Assembly: GCA_030549775.1 (NCBI GenBank)
Contig: CM060173.1
Location: forward strand, 32,606,110 to 32,670,109
Direction: 5' to 3'
From: Tamarix chinensis
Taxonomy: Eukaryota > Streptophyta > Magnoliopsida > Caryophyllales > Tamaricaceae
Length of the DNA stretch: 64,000 nt
Shown: positions 1-10,479 of the stretch, piece after piece
Position numbering within the stretch: position 1 is the first letter of the stretch
Layout: the number at the start of each line of letters is the position of its first letter
Translations under genes and position numbers: made by a program
Notes under the pieces: generated by a model
Databases searched by the model: none
Seen by the model: only the letters and a program-made list of their open reading frames with translations
Told to the model about the DNA's origin: nothing

Positions 1-1
1 C

Positions 2-1695
2 TTTCTTCGTTTGCTGGAGGTTTTAAGGCATAATAATGAAGCTGTAGCTAAAGTTGTGTTAGGAAATGCTCCAAAGAATAATCAGATGACTTCACCTGAG
101 ATTCAGAAGGATATTAGTTATGCATTTGCATCTAAAATAATTAATCAGATTGTTAATGAAATCGGAGATGATTTTTTTGGCATATTATTGGATGAAGCAG
201 GAGACATAGCAAAGAAAGAACAAATGGTCATTGTTTTGCGTTATGTTGATGATAGAGGTTTTGTTATGGAAAGGTTTGTTGGGATTGTACATGTCAAAGA
301 TACAATTGCTTTATCACTTAAGGCTGCACTTGAATCAATGTTGAGTCAGTATGGATTATGTTTATCAAAAGTACGAGTAAAAGGGTATGATGGAGCTAGT
401 AATATGTGAGGTGAATTTGGTGGTTTGAAAGCATTGATTCAGAATGAAAATCCTTGTGCCTATTATGTTCATTGTTTTGCTCATCAACTTCAATTGACTC
501 TTATTGCTGTGGTAAAATATCACAATGAAGTTAGTTATTTTCTTAGCAATGTTACATGGGTTGTGAATGTTATTGGATCCTCCAATAAGCGTCAAGATTC
601 TCTTCGAGATAAACAAGCTGCTTACATAGCAGATGCATTAGAAGAAGGCTTGATAGAATCCGATCGAGGATTGAACCAAGAATCTGTTCTTGCAAGGGCT
701 AATGATATTCGTTGGGGTTCTCATTTAAGGACATTTTTGAGTCACAAAATTTTGTTCTCTGCTATAATCAGGGTACTTAAAGACTTGGAAGTTGATAGGA
801 CATTTGATAAAAACGGGGATGCTACATTCTTATTATATGGATTACAAACTTTTGACTTCATTTTCATGTTACATTTGATGATAAATGTTATGGGAGTTAC
901 AGGTGATTTATCTCAGGCATTGCAAAAGAATGATCAAGACATTTTGAATGCCTTAGCACTTGTTGAAATTGCTAAGTAGCGTTTGCAAGAGATGAGAGAT
1001 GATGGATGGGAAGATATTTTGAATGAAGTTGTTTTATTTTGTAACAAGAGAGACATTGATGTGCCCAACATGAATGAGCAATATGTTAAGGGGAAGAGAT
1101 CAACACGCCAAGCTCCAATCGTCACAAATCTACATCATTATAAATATGATTGTCTCTATAGTGTTATAAACTTGCAGCTAAAGGAGCTTAATTGCAGGTT
1201 TGATGTGGCGAGCACTCAATTGTTGAGTTGTGTTGCATGTTTGCATCCTTCGTCATCATTTGAAGCTTTTAACAAGAAATCTTTAATTAGATTGACCACT
1301 TTTTATCCTGATGATTTCTCTAATGTTGATGTTGTGGTGTTAGATAATCAACTGGAGAATTATATTAGAAATGTTCGATCAGATAGCATGTTTCATGGCT
1401 TGAAAGGGCTTGTTGATCTTTCAAGAAAATTAGTGCAAACCAAGAAGCATAAGACATATCCTTTCATCTATAGGCTTGTGAAATTGGCCTTAATTTTACT
1501 GGTAGCAACTGCAAGCGTCGAACGGGTATTTTCTGAATGAGTTTCATCAAGACTGCATCAAGGAATAAAATGTGTGATTAATGGCTTCAAGATTGTTTAG
1601 TAACATTTATAGAGAGAGATGTATTTAATTCTATTAGCAATGATGTTATTGTAGATCGATTTCAAAGTATGAAAACTCGACGAATAGTATTGTAA
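2..1695 (+). pseudogene. hAT-family transposase (ZMYM1-like, DUF4371 plus dimerisation domain), pseudogene
   Basis: The reading frame is open from position 2 and belongs to the plant zinc-finger-MYM-1-like hAT transposase group. Visible in order: a DUF4371-type core with FGILLDEAGD (usual form DES.D, first catalytic Asp) near 175-207; GYDGASNM near 385-406 (second Asp region); HCFAHQLQL near 470-497; RWGSHL near 710; and the C-terminal hAT dimerisation block ending in ATASVERVFSE near 1505-1537. The first three segments share one frame, interrupted by TGA at 407-409, where an Arg codon is expected, and TAG at 977-979, where Gln is expected. After TGA at 1538 the match resumes in another frame (1591-1695, DCLVTFIERDVFNS) and ends at TAA 1693-1695. 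Two in-frame stops and a terminal shift make it non-functional. The N-terminal BED/TTF finger lies outside the window. Confidence 0.85.
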
Positions 1696-1789
1696 AACTA
1701 TGTAAAATTTTATATTTAAGCGCAATATATTGATATTACTTAAGAGTTAAGAGTATTATTTTACATGAGGACACCATGGAATTTTTATC

Positions 1790-1804
1790 CTGGCTCCACC
1801 ACTG
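1790..1804 (-). repeat. 3' terminal inverted repeat of the hAT element
   Basis: On the minus strand this reads CAGTGGTGGAGCCAG, the typical outer end of Tip100-like hAT elements. It lies 95 bp past the transposase stop. Its left partner is outside the window. Confidence 0.65.
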
Positions 1805-1817
1805 AATTATAGTGATA

Positions 1818-2118
1818 ACAACAACAACAACAACAACAATAATAATAATAATAATAATTAAGAATAATACTAATATTAATGATAATAAAAATGGTAGTAG
1901 TAATTATAAGGGTTCAAATATTTACCATAATGGTAAAGATAACGATAATAGGTCATAGCTAGCATTAGTAATAATAGTAGAAATAATAGTGAGGGTAATA
2001 ATAATAATAATAATAGTAAAAATGAGGGAAAGTCCTAATCATAATAACACCAAAGTTGTAGGCCATTATTAATGATAATATTATTATTACTGGTTAGAAA
2101 AATCATAAAGTTAGGTTA

Positions 2119-2152
<34 letters not shown>

Positions 2153-2256
2153 TTAAGCATAATAGAGCATAAAAATCGAAAAGGATAATAGTAATATAAG
2201 AATCCCAACATTTACACTAATAATAAAAGTGATAATGGTCAAGTTAGATTTAGTAA

Positions 2257-2324
<68 letters not shown>

Positions 2325-2431
2325 TTAAGCATAATAGAGCATAAAAATCGAAAAGGATAATAGTAATATAAGAATCCCAGCATTTACACTAATAATAAAA
2401 GTGATAATGGTCAAGTTAGATTTAGTAAGAA

Positions 2432-2480
<49 letters not shown>

Positions 2481-2660
2481 GAAGTAGTAGTAATATTAAT
2501 AAAAATGAAGATCACTTTATTAGTACTAAGGTTGTAACCCTTTTAAATAATATGCCATAGTTATAAATATTTCTGAAATTAGATTAGATAATAAAGGGGA
2601 TACATAATAATAATATTAATAAGGGTAATAGTAATAATAATAATAATAATAATACAACAC

Positions 2661-2701
<41 letters not shown>

Positions 2702-2705
2702 CTAA
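1818..2705. repeat. Cluster of (AAT)n and (AAC)n microsatellites
   Basis: Long perfect or near-perfect AAT runs lie at about 1836-1858, 2120-2150, 2258-2322 (the longest), 2431-2480 and 2635-2652. A terminal (AAT)n(ATT)n inverted pair at about 2660-2700 could fold into a hairpin. The AAC run at 1818-1838 passes directly into AAT. A similar AAT/AAC/GAT cluster sits at the matching place in the L unit at 56.66-56.78 kb, so the array is probably an inherited part of family L. Confidence 0.9.
2152..2430. repeat. Tandem duplication of a 107-bp unit separated by an AAT array
   Basis: Positions 2152-2258 and 2324-2430 are almost identical 107-bp copies (both run from GTTAAGCATAATAGAGC to TTTAGTAAGA) with a period of 172 bp. 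The difference between period and unit is the (AAT)n run between them. Slippage or unequal exchange anchored in the AAT arrays is the likely cause. Confidence 0.9.
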
Positions 2706-3343
2706 AAATTATTAACACTTATAGAAAATAGTTTAGGGGCTGGGGAAGTTGGAGTACTACCTAAGGTTGGTGGCGAAACCAGCGGCGGCGAGTGGCGGCG
2801 GCGACGGTGGAGGAGGAAGAGAGGTGGAAAGATGGATATGTAGGCTAAAGGAGAGGAAGTGGAGAGGTGTTTGAGGTGGTGGAAGGTGCAGCAGGTGGAG
2901 AGGGGTGGAATGGAGGTGGTGGTGCAGCCGGGAGTGGCGGCACACGGCGGTTGGTGCTGTGGCCAAAGGTGGTGGAAGGTTTAGAAAGTAGAAGGAGAGG
3001 GAGGCAGGGAGAGATGGAGGTGTGGGGAGGTAGGGGAAGGTTCCCTGGGTGTTTTGGAGGGTGGAGGAGGTGCTGGTTGCTGCGGGATTGGCGGCAAAGG
3101 GTGGCGAGAGGCTGGAGTGGGCCGATCGAGTTGACCACTTTGCACAGCCGGGGAGGCTCGTGAAAGGAAAAATAGGGAATGATGATGGCTTAGTTTTGTA
3201 GAGGGAGATTCAAGGAAGGTTTTGGTGGTCGGAGTTTGCGGCAGCAGTTGTCGACGGCGGCGGAATAAGGAGCTGATAGGGCGGCGGCGAGCGGCTGGAG
3301 TTTCTGGGCTGCGAAAAGGAAGCTCAACCCAGGTTGCTAATGG

Positions 3344-3356
3344 GGGGTATTTATAG
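3344..3356 (-). promoter_or_regulatory. TATA-like box of the L1 unit (minus strand)
   Basis: The minus strand reads CTATAAATACCCC about 0.9 kb inside the unit. The same 13-mer occurs at 57802-57814 and 59738-59750, and a close form at 28604-28615. Position and conservation suggest the core promoter of the LTR, firing leftwards. Confidence 0.55.
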
Positions 3357-4238
3357 GCTAATTTAAGGGGAAACGACGAAGGGAGAAGAAGACAACCAGG
3401 GGCAGGTGAGGCAGGACAATCGGCCGGCGGTGGCAGGTGGTGCAGTCCTGCTATGGCAGGTTAGGTCGGGTTGGGAGAAAAAAGGAAAGGAGATGGGCAT
3501 ACGGCGAGGGGAGAGATGGGGTTGGTCAGGGTCGAAAAAGGGAAGAAAATGACAGGGAGGGGAAGATAAGGGAGGCCGGACGGTGTTGGTGGCTATCGGC
3601 GGCAGAAGTTGCAGGTTTCAGCCGTTACAGTCAGGATTGGGGGAAGGAGAAGAGCGACAGGTTGGATCGTCGGTCCAAGGGGAGAAAAGAAAAAAAAAAG
3701 AGTATCGACCGGGCGGTTGGCCAAGGGGAAACGGCGAGGAAGAGCAAGTCGCGTGGTCCTGGGCGCGCCAAGGGGGAGGGACTTGGGTTGCGCGGGCCAG
3801 CCCAGTCGAGGGGAAATGGGGAAAGAAAAAAGAAAGGAGAAGGAAAAAAAAGAAAAGGGAAAAGGGAAAAGGGAAATAGGGGAAATAGGGGAAATAGATA
3901 AAATAACTTATGGGAAATAGGTTTTAGTACTTTTGGTAGATAAATGTTTTTTTAATAATTAACTTAATATATTGGTTTAAAATGTAAATTTTAGAAAATA
4001 TTAGTTTGAAACATTATTTAAATAAAATGAGTATGATAAAATAAAAAATTATTTATTTTAATTTATTAAATATTCACATCTAATTTTATATACTCAAAAA
4101 TCCAAGAAATAATTAAATTAAATAAATCTAAAAGGTAAAATCCTCAAAATAATTAAATTAAATAAGTTTAAAAGCTAAGTTATCCTAAATAAAAGTGATT
4201 TATTAAATTATAGGCTTTTAAAATTTTAGGGGATTACA

Positions 4239-6447
4239 CAAGGCAACACGATATCCTCCCAACCTCAGCCACCTAATTCTTAAGTATTGATACCCCTATA
4301 GGGCTGGTAGGTCACCTATAAAGTATAGTAGGGCCTTAAACTAGGGCACAATGACACACTAGTGAACCAAAATAGATTGGGCTAACACATCACCTCTAAG
4401 GTAGCAACCCCTAGAGAGAAACCATTTCTAACTCAAGATCATCCACTTTAAGTATTAATATTTTATGAGGTGATCACCTAAGTCATATATGACACACAAA
4501 TTTCCATTTTTCCATACTTAACCATTTTCCCTTTTATTTCTAATTATTTAGATAAACACTAAGGTCATTGGTCTATATCAAGCCAAGTTAAAGCTAAGGT
4601 CAACCTATCAAAATTCTAAGGCCATCCTAGCATTCAATTATTTGTAAGAGATACATTAGGTCAAAATTATCAAAATACCCTTCAAAATCCTAGGTTCACC
4701 ATTTTATTCATTTTTTGTACCAACTATTATCTTTATAAGAGATTTGTCATGAGCAGGAAAAAAGGAAATATTCCACATTATTTTAGCATATGGGAAATCT
4801 CTACATTATGATGATTAAATGTATTTTTCACTTTTCATGCATTTAATTAGGTAAATTATCATCACAATACATGTAGGGAAATATATCTAACCCTAGGTCA
4901 TGTGAATAGAATTTATCATAAGCTAACCCTAATCATGTGCGTAAGCATCCATGTGAATTATTTTAAACCTAACTTCAATGCATGAGAAACCATGAGTCAT
5001 TTACCATGTAATTTGAATCATAAATTGATAAAAATGGAAACCCTAACAAAATCTTAGACATGTGGACGTAAATCATTTATTACTATGCATACAACTTAAT
5101 TTTCAATAATCATGCATATCATCCCTTCAGGATATTATCATTTTATCATGTATGCTACAATACTCAAAAGGCATAAACCCTAGCATGATTCTAGGTCTAA
5201 AAGTTCCTATTATACTAGTCCATAATTTCTACCATCTTATAAGTGATTAGATTTACCTAATCCAAACTTACACAAAAGAAATCTTATCCAAAGTTCTGAA
5301 GAATCACCTAGTAATTTAACATCCAAACACATATTTATTAGAGTATAATATTACACAACAATAATCCAAAATCACTATAATAACTTAAGGATTACTAACC
5401 AGTCAAAAAACTAAGAGGTGAGCCAAGGAAAACATCGAAAAACCAAAGGGAGAGGATCAATTGAGGCTACATAGAAGGAGGAGGTGGCAATAAAAGACTT
5501 AGCTAATACTAGGGGAACATGAATGGAAAGAATGGTTGGTACTACGGAGGGGAGAATGGCTAAAATAGTTTTAAAAAAGGGAGAAGAAAAGGTACATCAC
5601 ATGGGGTTTAAAGAAGAGGTGAAGACTTCAGTAAAAATGGGTGAAACACAAGGAAAAAAGCTTCGACAAAAATGGCTAAAGGTGGGGGATTTTGGCTTTG
5701 GTGGATTTAGCCGAAAGGAGGAGGGGTGGAATGGAAAGTTTGGTCAAAGGAGAAGGGGGAATGAAAAGGTTAGCCAGTGGTGTGGTGGTTATTTTGGTGG
5801 GGAGAGACGAAGACAAGGAAAGGGAGAGAAGTAGCATGAGGGAGAGGGTTGCTTTGAGGAGTTTCTACGTGGTTGTAGGGGTAACTTCGTTAGGGGTTGA
5901 CAATACAGGGGGGAGGTATTGGTGATGGTGGGTGGTGGTAGGGTAAGGAGGCCAATGGGGGTTAGCATTGTAGAATAAAAATGGTGGTGGAAGGAGGCAC
6001 ATGATGATAGAGAAAAAGGAGGGTAAAGGGAGCTCGGGAGGAGGAGGTTGCATGTTTGCTTGTGCTTTTTAGCACAACACAAGAGGGAGAGGAGAAGTGA
6101 TTTAAAAAGGGGGTGGAATGTAGGGAAAAAGGGAGAAGACAAGGAGAGGAAACATGGGGGAAAGGGGGAGGTAGGTAAATAATTAGTGGTAAAATATTCG
6201 GCTATAATTTATTGGATTACCAGTTTCTTGGATGAAACAAATACCACTTAAGACCCAAACTAGATTTTAAAATTTTAATACGCATCTTCTAGTAGATTTT
6301 ACCCTAATTAAATTTTATATATGATAAGTCGTAATACTATTACACATATTAACAATATATTTATTATCAATTATCCTAAAATAATTATTACAACTAATAC
6401 ACATAATTATTGGTTATAATTAGGGTTTTTGAAAATGGGTTATTGTA
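4239..6447 (-). mobile_element. Family L unit (L0), right-hand remnant flanking L1
   Basis: The AT-rich part at 4239-5400 contains phrases typical of the middle of family L (compare about 21.9-22.2 kb). A purine-rich block follows at about 5480-6180, and a possible end at 6437-6447 (GGGTTATTGTA, a degraded form of the GGGGTATTACA end). It probably continues the older unit into which L1 was inserted; the left part lies outside the window. No coding domain is visible; frames such as 5523-5834 plus and 5789-6142 minus are compositional. Confidence 0.45.
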
Positions 6448-6796
6448 TTTGGAAATTGCATGGCTTGTATAATTTTAGCTAAATTAATTAATCCACATGA
6501 GGAGGGTTTAAAGTCCATCTAACTTGGAGAACTTAAAAACTAAATTATTTTCTTGCGTGTTGCATACTCCCATGTCACTAACACTCATAAAATGTGTTAA
6601 GATCCTTTTAGTTTCTTCCAAACTCAACTAGAAAAATAAAGCTATATTGGTTAGTAAACAAACTTGTATTTATCTAAGTAGACCTAAATTATATTGTTTG
6701 TATCTAACCACAAAAATGAACAACCTTAGACCTTTATGGCTAAACGTTCATGTGCATAATAGTCCCTCTTACCCTTAAGTTCAAATTTATGTTTCT
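6448..6796. other. AT-rich spacer
   Basis: I see no gene, RNA or recognisable repeat here. The last five bases (6792-6796, TTTCT) are the left target duplication of element A. Confidence 0.5.
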
Positions 6797-7684
6797 TGGT
6801 GCAAGAGCATCTAACTCTTCTTCTAATGAATTTCGAGAGTTAGCATACTTGGATATAGAAGCCATCATTCTCGAAACCCATCCCTAAAACCCTAATTCTA
6901 CTAGTAGTTTCTTAAGTAATTATTGAAGGTATTTTTACATAATTTCATGAATTAAAATTCATCAAAAACATCTAGTGTACAATACAATGACAAGCTAAGG
7001 ATGTACACAATAACATAGAAGATAAAGCTACAAGACAAAACTTGGGTTTATGACTCATAAGTTTGCATAGCTAGGGTTTTGTTTAACTTTTTTATTTTTA
7101 TATAAACTTTTTTATTTGTTATCTTGTAATTGTGGATGGTGTTTTATATGTTTATATGTGTGTTGTATAAGGTTATAGGGGTTGTTTGTATTAGTTACAA
7201 CTTTACTAATTAGCTAAAACCTAGCTAATGTTGGATGCTTAATTGTTACTAAAAATCCTAAGTTAATATAGGTTGATTAAGTGTCAACTAAAATTGGTTG
7301 GCAATAGCTATTTTAGCTAGATAATAGAAACTATATTAGTTAGTTTTTAGTTAGTTAGTAAATTTTATAACATACATGACACCCTTTTATATATATGTAT
7401 ACATGTCGTCCATTGTACATGTAAGTTATAGCTGAATAAGAATTCATTTTTGTAAATTCTCCCTTCTTCTCCAAATGAGTTAGGCTTAGGAGTTGACTAT
7501 ATTCTAAGATTTTTCATTATTATTTCTCATTATAACCATTTAATAATTAGTCAATATCAATATCAATGTACAAGCCCAAGAGCAATCATTCACTCAAACA
7601 AAAACTACATCAAGATAACATTTGAGGAGGAGAAAAGATCTTACCATGTGTGTGTGTGTGATTTCGGTATCAACATCCACATCA
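6797..7684 (+). repeat. 5' LTR of element A
   Basis: It aligns with 13081-13945 over its whole length; shared phrases include TACATGTCGTCCATT and CTCCCTTCTTCTC. It starts TGGTGCAAGAG, where the 3' copy has TGATGCAGGAG, and ends ACATCA. A short (GT)n run lies near 7650. The many differences between the two LTRs indicate an old insertion. Confidence 0.8.
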
Positions 7685-7694
7685 TTTGTGTTTG

Positions 7695-7707
7695 TGGTAT
7701 TAAATCC
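7695..7707 (+). promoter_or_regulatory. Primer-binding site, tRNA-iMet type (element A)
   Basis: TGGTATTAAATCC lies 10 bp after the 5' LTR. It matches the start of the TGGTATCAGAGC site used by plant retrotransposons primed by initiator tRNA-Met. Element C has the better preserved TGGTATCAAAG. Confidence 0.6.
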
Positions 7708-9039
7708 AGGTTGGTTTTAATATTTTTAATTGATAAACATTGAAGTTAGTTCCTTCCTCAACAATCAAAGACAATCCATGACTCTAAACAGCCAACATAA
7801 CAAGGTTCTTGGTCAAATTTTTTATTTATTTTATATACCATGTTCTTGATAGTAGTAGCCCAAGATTTTGTGTTCCTTATTGTGTCTAGATTGAGAACTT
7901 GTTTACATATAATAGTCAAGTAATATTGAATAATGAATACTTTAGATGATTTTCATAATATCGATCAAACTCTCATGAACATATGTAGAGTATCATTTGA
8001 TGCCGATTAGTTGCATGTAAATGTTAGGGTTATGTTTGTTTGCGGCATATCTAGTATGTATATCTTGATGTAAATTTATATGAATTTGTGTGCCTTAGTT
8101 AAATGTTTAATTACTCACCATTATAACAAATTATGACATGTAAAGTTGGATATAATTTGCATACATATTGGGAAGAAATCATTGTTATAACATGATCCAT
8201 GAATAACTGGTTAGTGTTTCAACTTGTTTCTTCTTTAACCAATTGTCGTTTAATAATGTGTTTGATCTGGTTTAGATATTATTAAATATGATTACATGTA
8301 GTTTAGGTTACATATTATTTTGACCCTTGTAGGAAATGGTATAGAAAATAATTGTTGTTATTAAAGTATTGTGTCAAACAAGTTGAATTTTGTTTTGTTG
8401 GCTTCTATCTCAATAACCTAGCAAGAAATGTGTTCGTTATGATTATAACTCATGATTGTGATATATTTTCTCGAAGTTCTTAACTTATTTAAATCAAAAT
8501 GACCACCAAGAACATATTAAGATTAACAAATATAATAAGTGTTTGGTTTAGTTTTGGTAAAACCCTAAGTGCACTAATCGTTTGTTTGAGTTGTGTTGTG
8601 TGTTGTTTGATAACAAATGGAGGAGGATAAAAAAATTTAATCCCTTTTCAAGTCCATCCATAAACTTTCTACAAATCTATATGCAAACAATGACCATCTA
8701 AAACAACATATTGCAATGTAAACACAATTATAATGAATAATATCTTGGTTTGCCTAGGAATATTTGATCCAACATATGCAAAAACAAAGGGAGTTGCACA
8801 TATACTGAATGGATAGTGCCTCAAGGTAATATTCTCTAACAAGAATAATAAATTTAAACTCACGTGTGGAGTATAAAGAAGAATATTAAGGAAGTAGAAG
8901 CCACCAATCCTTCTATGATCGCCAACTAAGACATCATCATTAAGAAGACATAGGTATAAAACTTGATCTTCCTTGTGGGAGTTTATCCCCACGACATGGA
9001 TGATGTTTGACTTTTTTTAGATAGGTTTTAGCCTTACAT
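7708..9039. other. Non-coding interior of element A
   Basis: This stretch of over 1.3 kb contains no recognisable coding sequence. In element C the primer site and the conserved gag core are only about 0.6 kb apart, so the extra length here is probably inserted DNA, most likely family L sequence leading to the end at 9168. Confidence 0.45.
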
Positions 9040-9168
9040 CTATCATGAGACATATGGTGGACATCATCTTGTGTTATGTGTGGTGGTAACATTCTTCATT
9101 TTCTATTTTAGCTTCCGCATTATTCCTTTAAACAAAATTTTTCAGGAGTGAATTTTGGGGTTATTACA
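9040..9168 (+). mobile_element. Inverted family L end inside element A
   Basis: GTTATGTGTGGTGGTAAC, TTAAACAAAATTTTTCAGG and the terminal GGGGTTATTACA (9157-9168) match the reverse complement of the left ends of L units at 25966, 47349 and about 54.68 kb. It is therefore the sense-strand 3' end of an L unit inserted in the opposite orientation to most others. The gag reading frame of element A starts right after it. I could not place the other end of this unit. Confidence 0.6.
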
Positions 9169-9800
9169 GTTTATATAATTTAAGGATTATCATGATGAGT
9201 AAGATTGCAAACCATCTACTCTTAATTTTAAGAAATTTGCTAGATTATATTATGATAACTTGAAAAGGACTAGAGAAAGAGATGGAAAATCAAATATCAA
9301 GTCTAGGGATAAGTTTAAGAAACAATTAAGAAAGAAACATGTACCTAAGGAGTATGGACAAGAAAATTATATCAAATTAACTACTCGTAGGCAAGGAGTT
9401 CTAAAAGTTGAAGAATATGTTAGGGAGATTGAGAAATTAGCACTTATATGTAGTATCCATTAGAAAAAATAACAAACATATGCTAGACTTATATGAGTTA
9501 TTAATATGATGATTAGAGATAAGGATAAAACTTACCTATATGACTCTTTTGATGATATGATTAATATATCTATGAGATTTGAAAAGAAAATCAAGTCCAC
9601 TAAATCTCACGTCAAGCAAAGTACTACTTGAATGTACAAGCTACAAAGTATTGTTTGGGTACCTCAAGTTCTATAAATGTTAATAGAAAGCAAGGTCCTA
9701 ACTAAAAGGAGAAGGGTAAATCCAAGGTCCCTAAAGTCTCTAAAACGCAATGTTCGAAATGCCAAGGATATGGACACTTTGCTAGAGAATGTCCTAACTA
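9169..9800 (+). pseudogene. gag of element A (N-terminally truncated, broken)
   Basis: The retrotransposon gag core is clear: FARLYYDNLKRTRERDGK near 9233-9286, then KKHVPKEYGQENYIKLTT and VEEYVREIEKLAL up to a stop at 9461-9463. The CCHC knuckle CSKCQGYGHFAREC follows in another frame at 9751-9792. Gag packages the element's RNA. The normal N-terminus is missing; family L DNA lies in its place. Confidence 0.75.
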
Positions 9801-9966
9801 AAGAGTGTTATCCATACAAAAGATTGAAGTTATGGAGACTTGTGATGAAGACCTAGAGTATGAGTCAAGTGAATCCCATGATGAGGGCAATGCTTGTTAT
9901 GTTCTCCAAATAGTTCTTAAATTTCAAGCTAATAAGTAACCTAACCAACAAGAGAAGATATTCACA

Positions 9967-10330
9967 ATGAAAGGAAGAGTGGGAGATACAGTTTGCCAAG
10001 ATATCATTGATAGTGGTTCATGTACAAACGTAGCTAATAAGAGGATGGTGAAAGAGCTGGGGTTGACTACAACACCACACCCAAAGCCTTATTCTCTCCA
10101 ATGGCTTAACGAAGACAAAGTATTCAAGGTAACCAAACAAACTCTAGTCTCATTTTGAATTGGTACTTATCATGATAATGTGCCATGTGATTTTTTACCT
10201 ATGGATGCATGTGGAATCTTATTAGGTAGATCATGGTAATATGATAGAAGTGTTATTCATAATGGTATTACTAATGAATATCTCATTGATAAAGATAAGA
10301 AAATTCAGAAACTTAAGCCTTCGAAGTGTG
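9967..10330 (+). pseudogene. Aspartic protease region of element A
   Basis: The open frame 9967-10158 carries the retropepsin motif DSGSCTNVA (catalytic Asp codon 10009-10011), then YSLQWLNED. A stop at 10156-10158 is followed in the same frame by the next conserved stretch, IGTYHDNVPCDFLPMD, and by GILLGRSW near 10210-10238. In the intact element it would cut the Gag-Pol polyprotein. Confidence 0.75.
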
Positions 10331-10479
10331 ATGATACTAGCATAGTAAAAAATATAAAGAGTTTCTTTTTGCATAAAAGGCTATGATAGAATGTATTAAA
10401 GAATAAGGTAGTTTTTATGCTTTTATTATCAAATAATCCCTACAATGGGAGAAAAATAATAATAATCCTCGATTGCATG

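Larger units (their letters stand above)
1..1804 (+). mobile_element. hAT transposon (Tip100-like), 3' portion, decayed
   Basis: This is the right-hand part of a DNA transposon that enters from the left window edge. The transposase remnant (2-1695) is followed by about 95 bp of non-coding DNA and then a terminal inverted repeat at 1790-1804, which reads CAGTGGTGGAGCCAG on the minus strand. That closely resembles the CAGGGGCGGAG-type termini known for plant Tip100-like hAT elements. hAT elements make 8-bp target duplications, so the adjacent 8 bp (1805-1812, AATTATAG) should be repeated at the left end, outside the window. The sequence to the right is a family L unit, so the transposon probably landed in it. 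Confidence 0.75.
1813..4238 (-). mobile_element. Family L long LTR-like unit (L1), right-hand part
   Basis: This is the part of a family L unit lying to the right of the hAT insertion. Its right end, GGGGATTACA at 4229-4238, corresponds to the minus-strand start (TGTAATACCCC type) of the other copies. Between 2740 and 3900 it is GC- and purine-rich and matches the unit at 57.34-58.48 kb, including the shared string GGAGGCTCGTGAAAGG and the TATA-like box at 3344-3356. I see no protein domain. Open frames here (for example 3437-3901 plus, 2845-3138 minus) are low-complexity products of the purine-rich composition. The sequence right of 4238 is again family L, so this unit probably sits inside another one. 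Confidence 0.6.

Noticed and set aside
2153..2383. Minus-strand frame with a long Ile run
   Set aside because: It is only the translation of the AAT array.
3437..3920. Three overlapping plus-strand open frames rich in Gly, Arg, Lys and Glu
   Set aside because: They lie in a purine-rich block of family L that is open in all three frames; the products are low complexity and the block is repeated at 58 kb.
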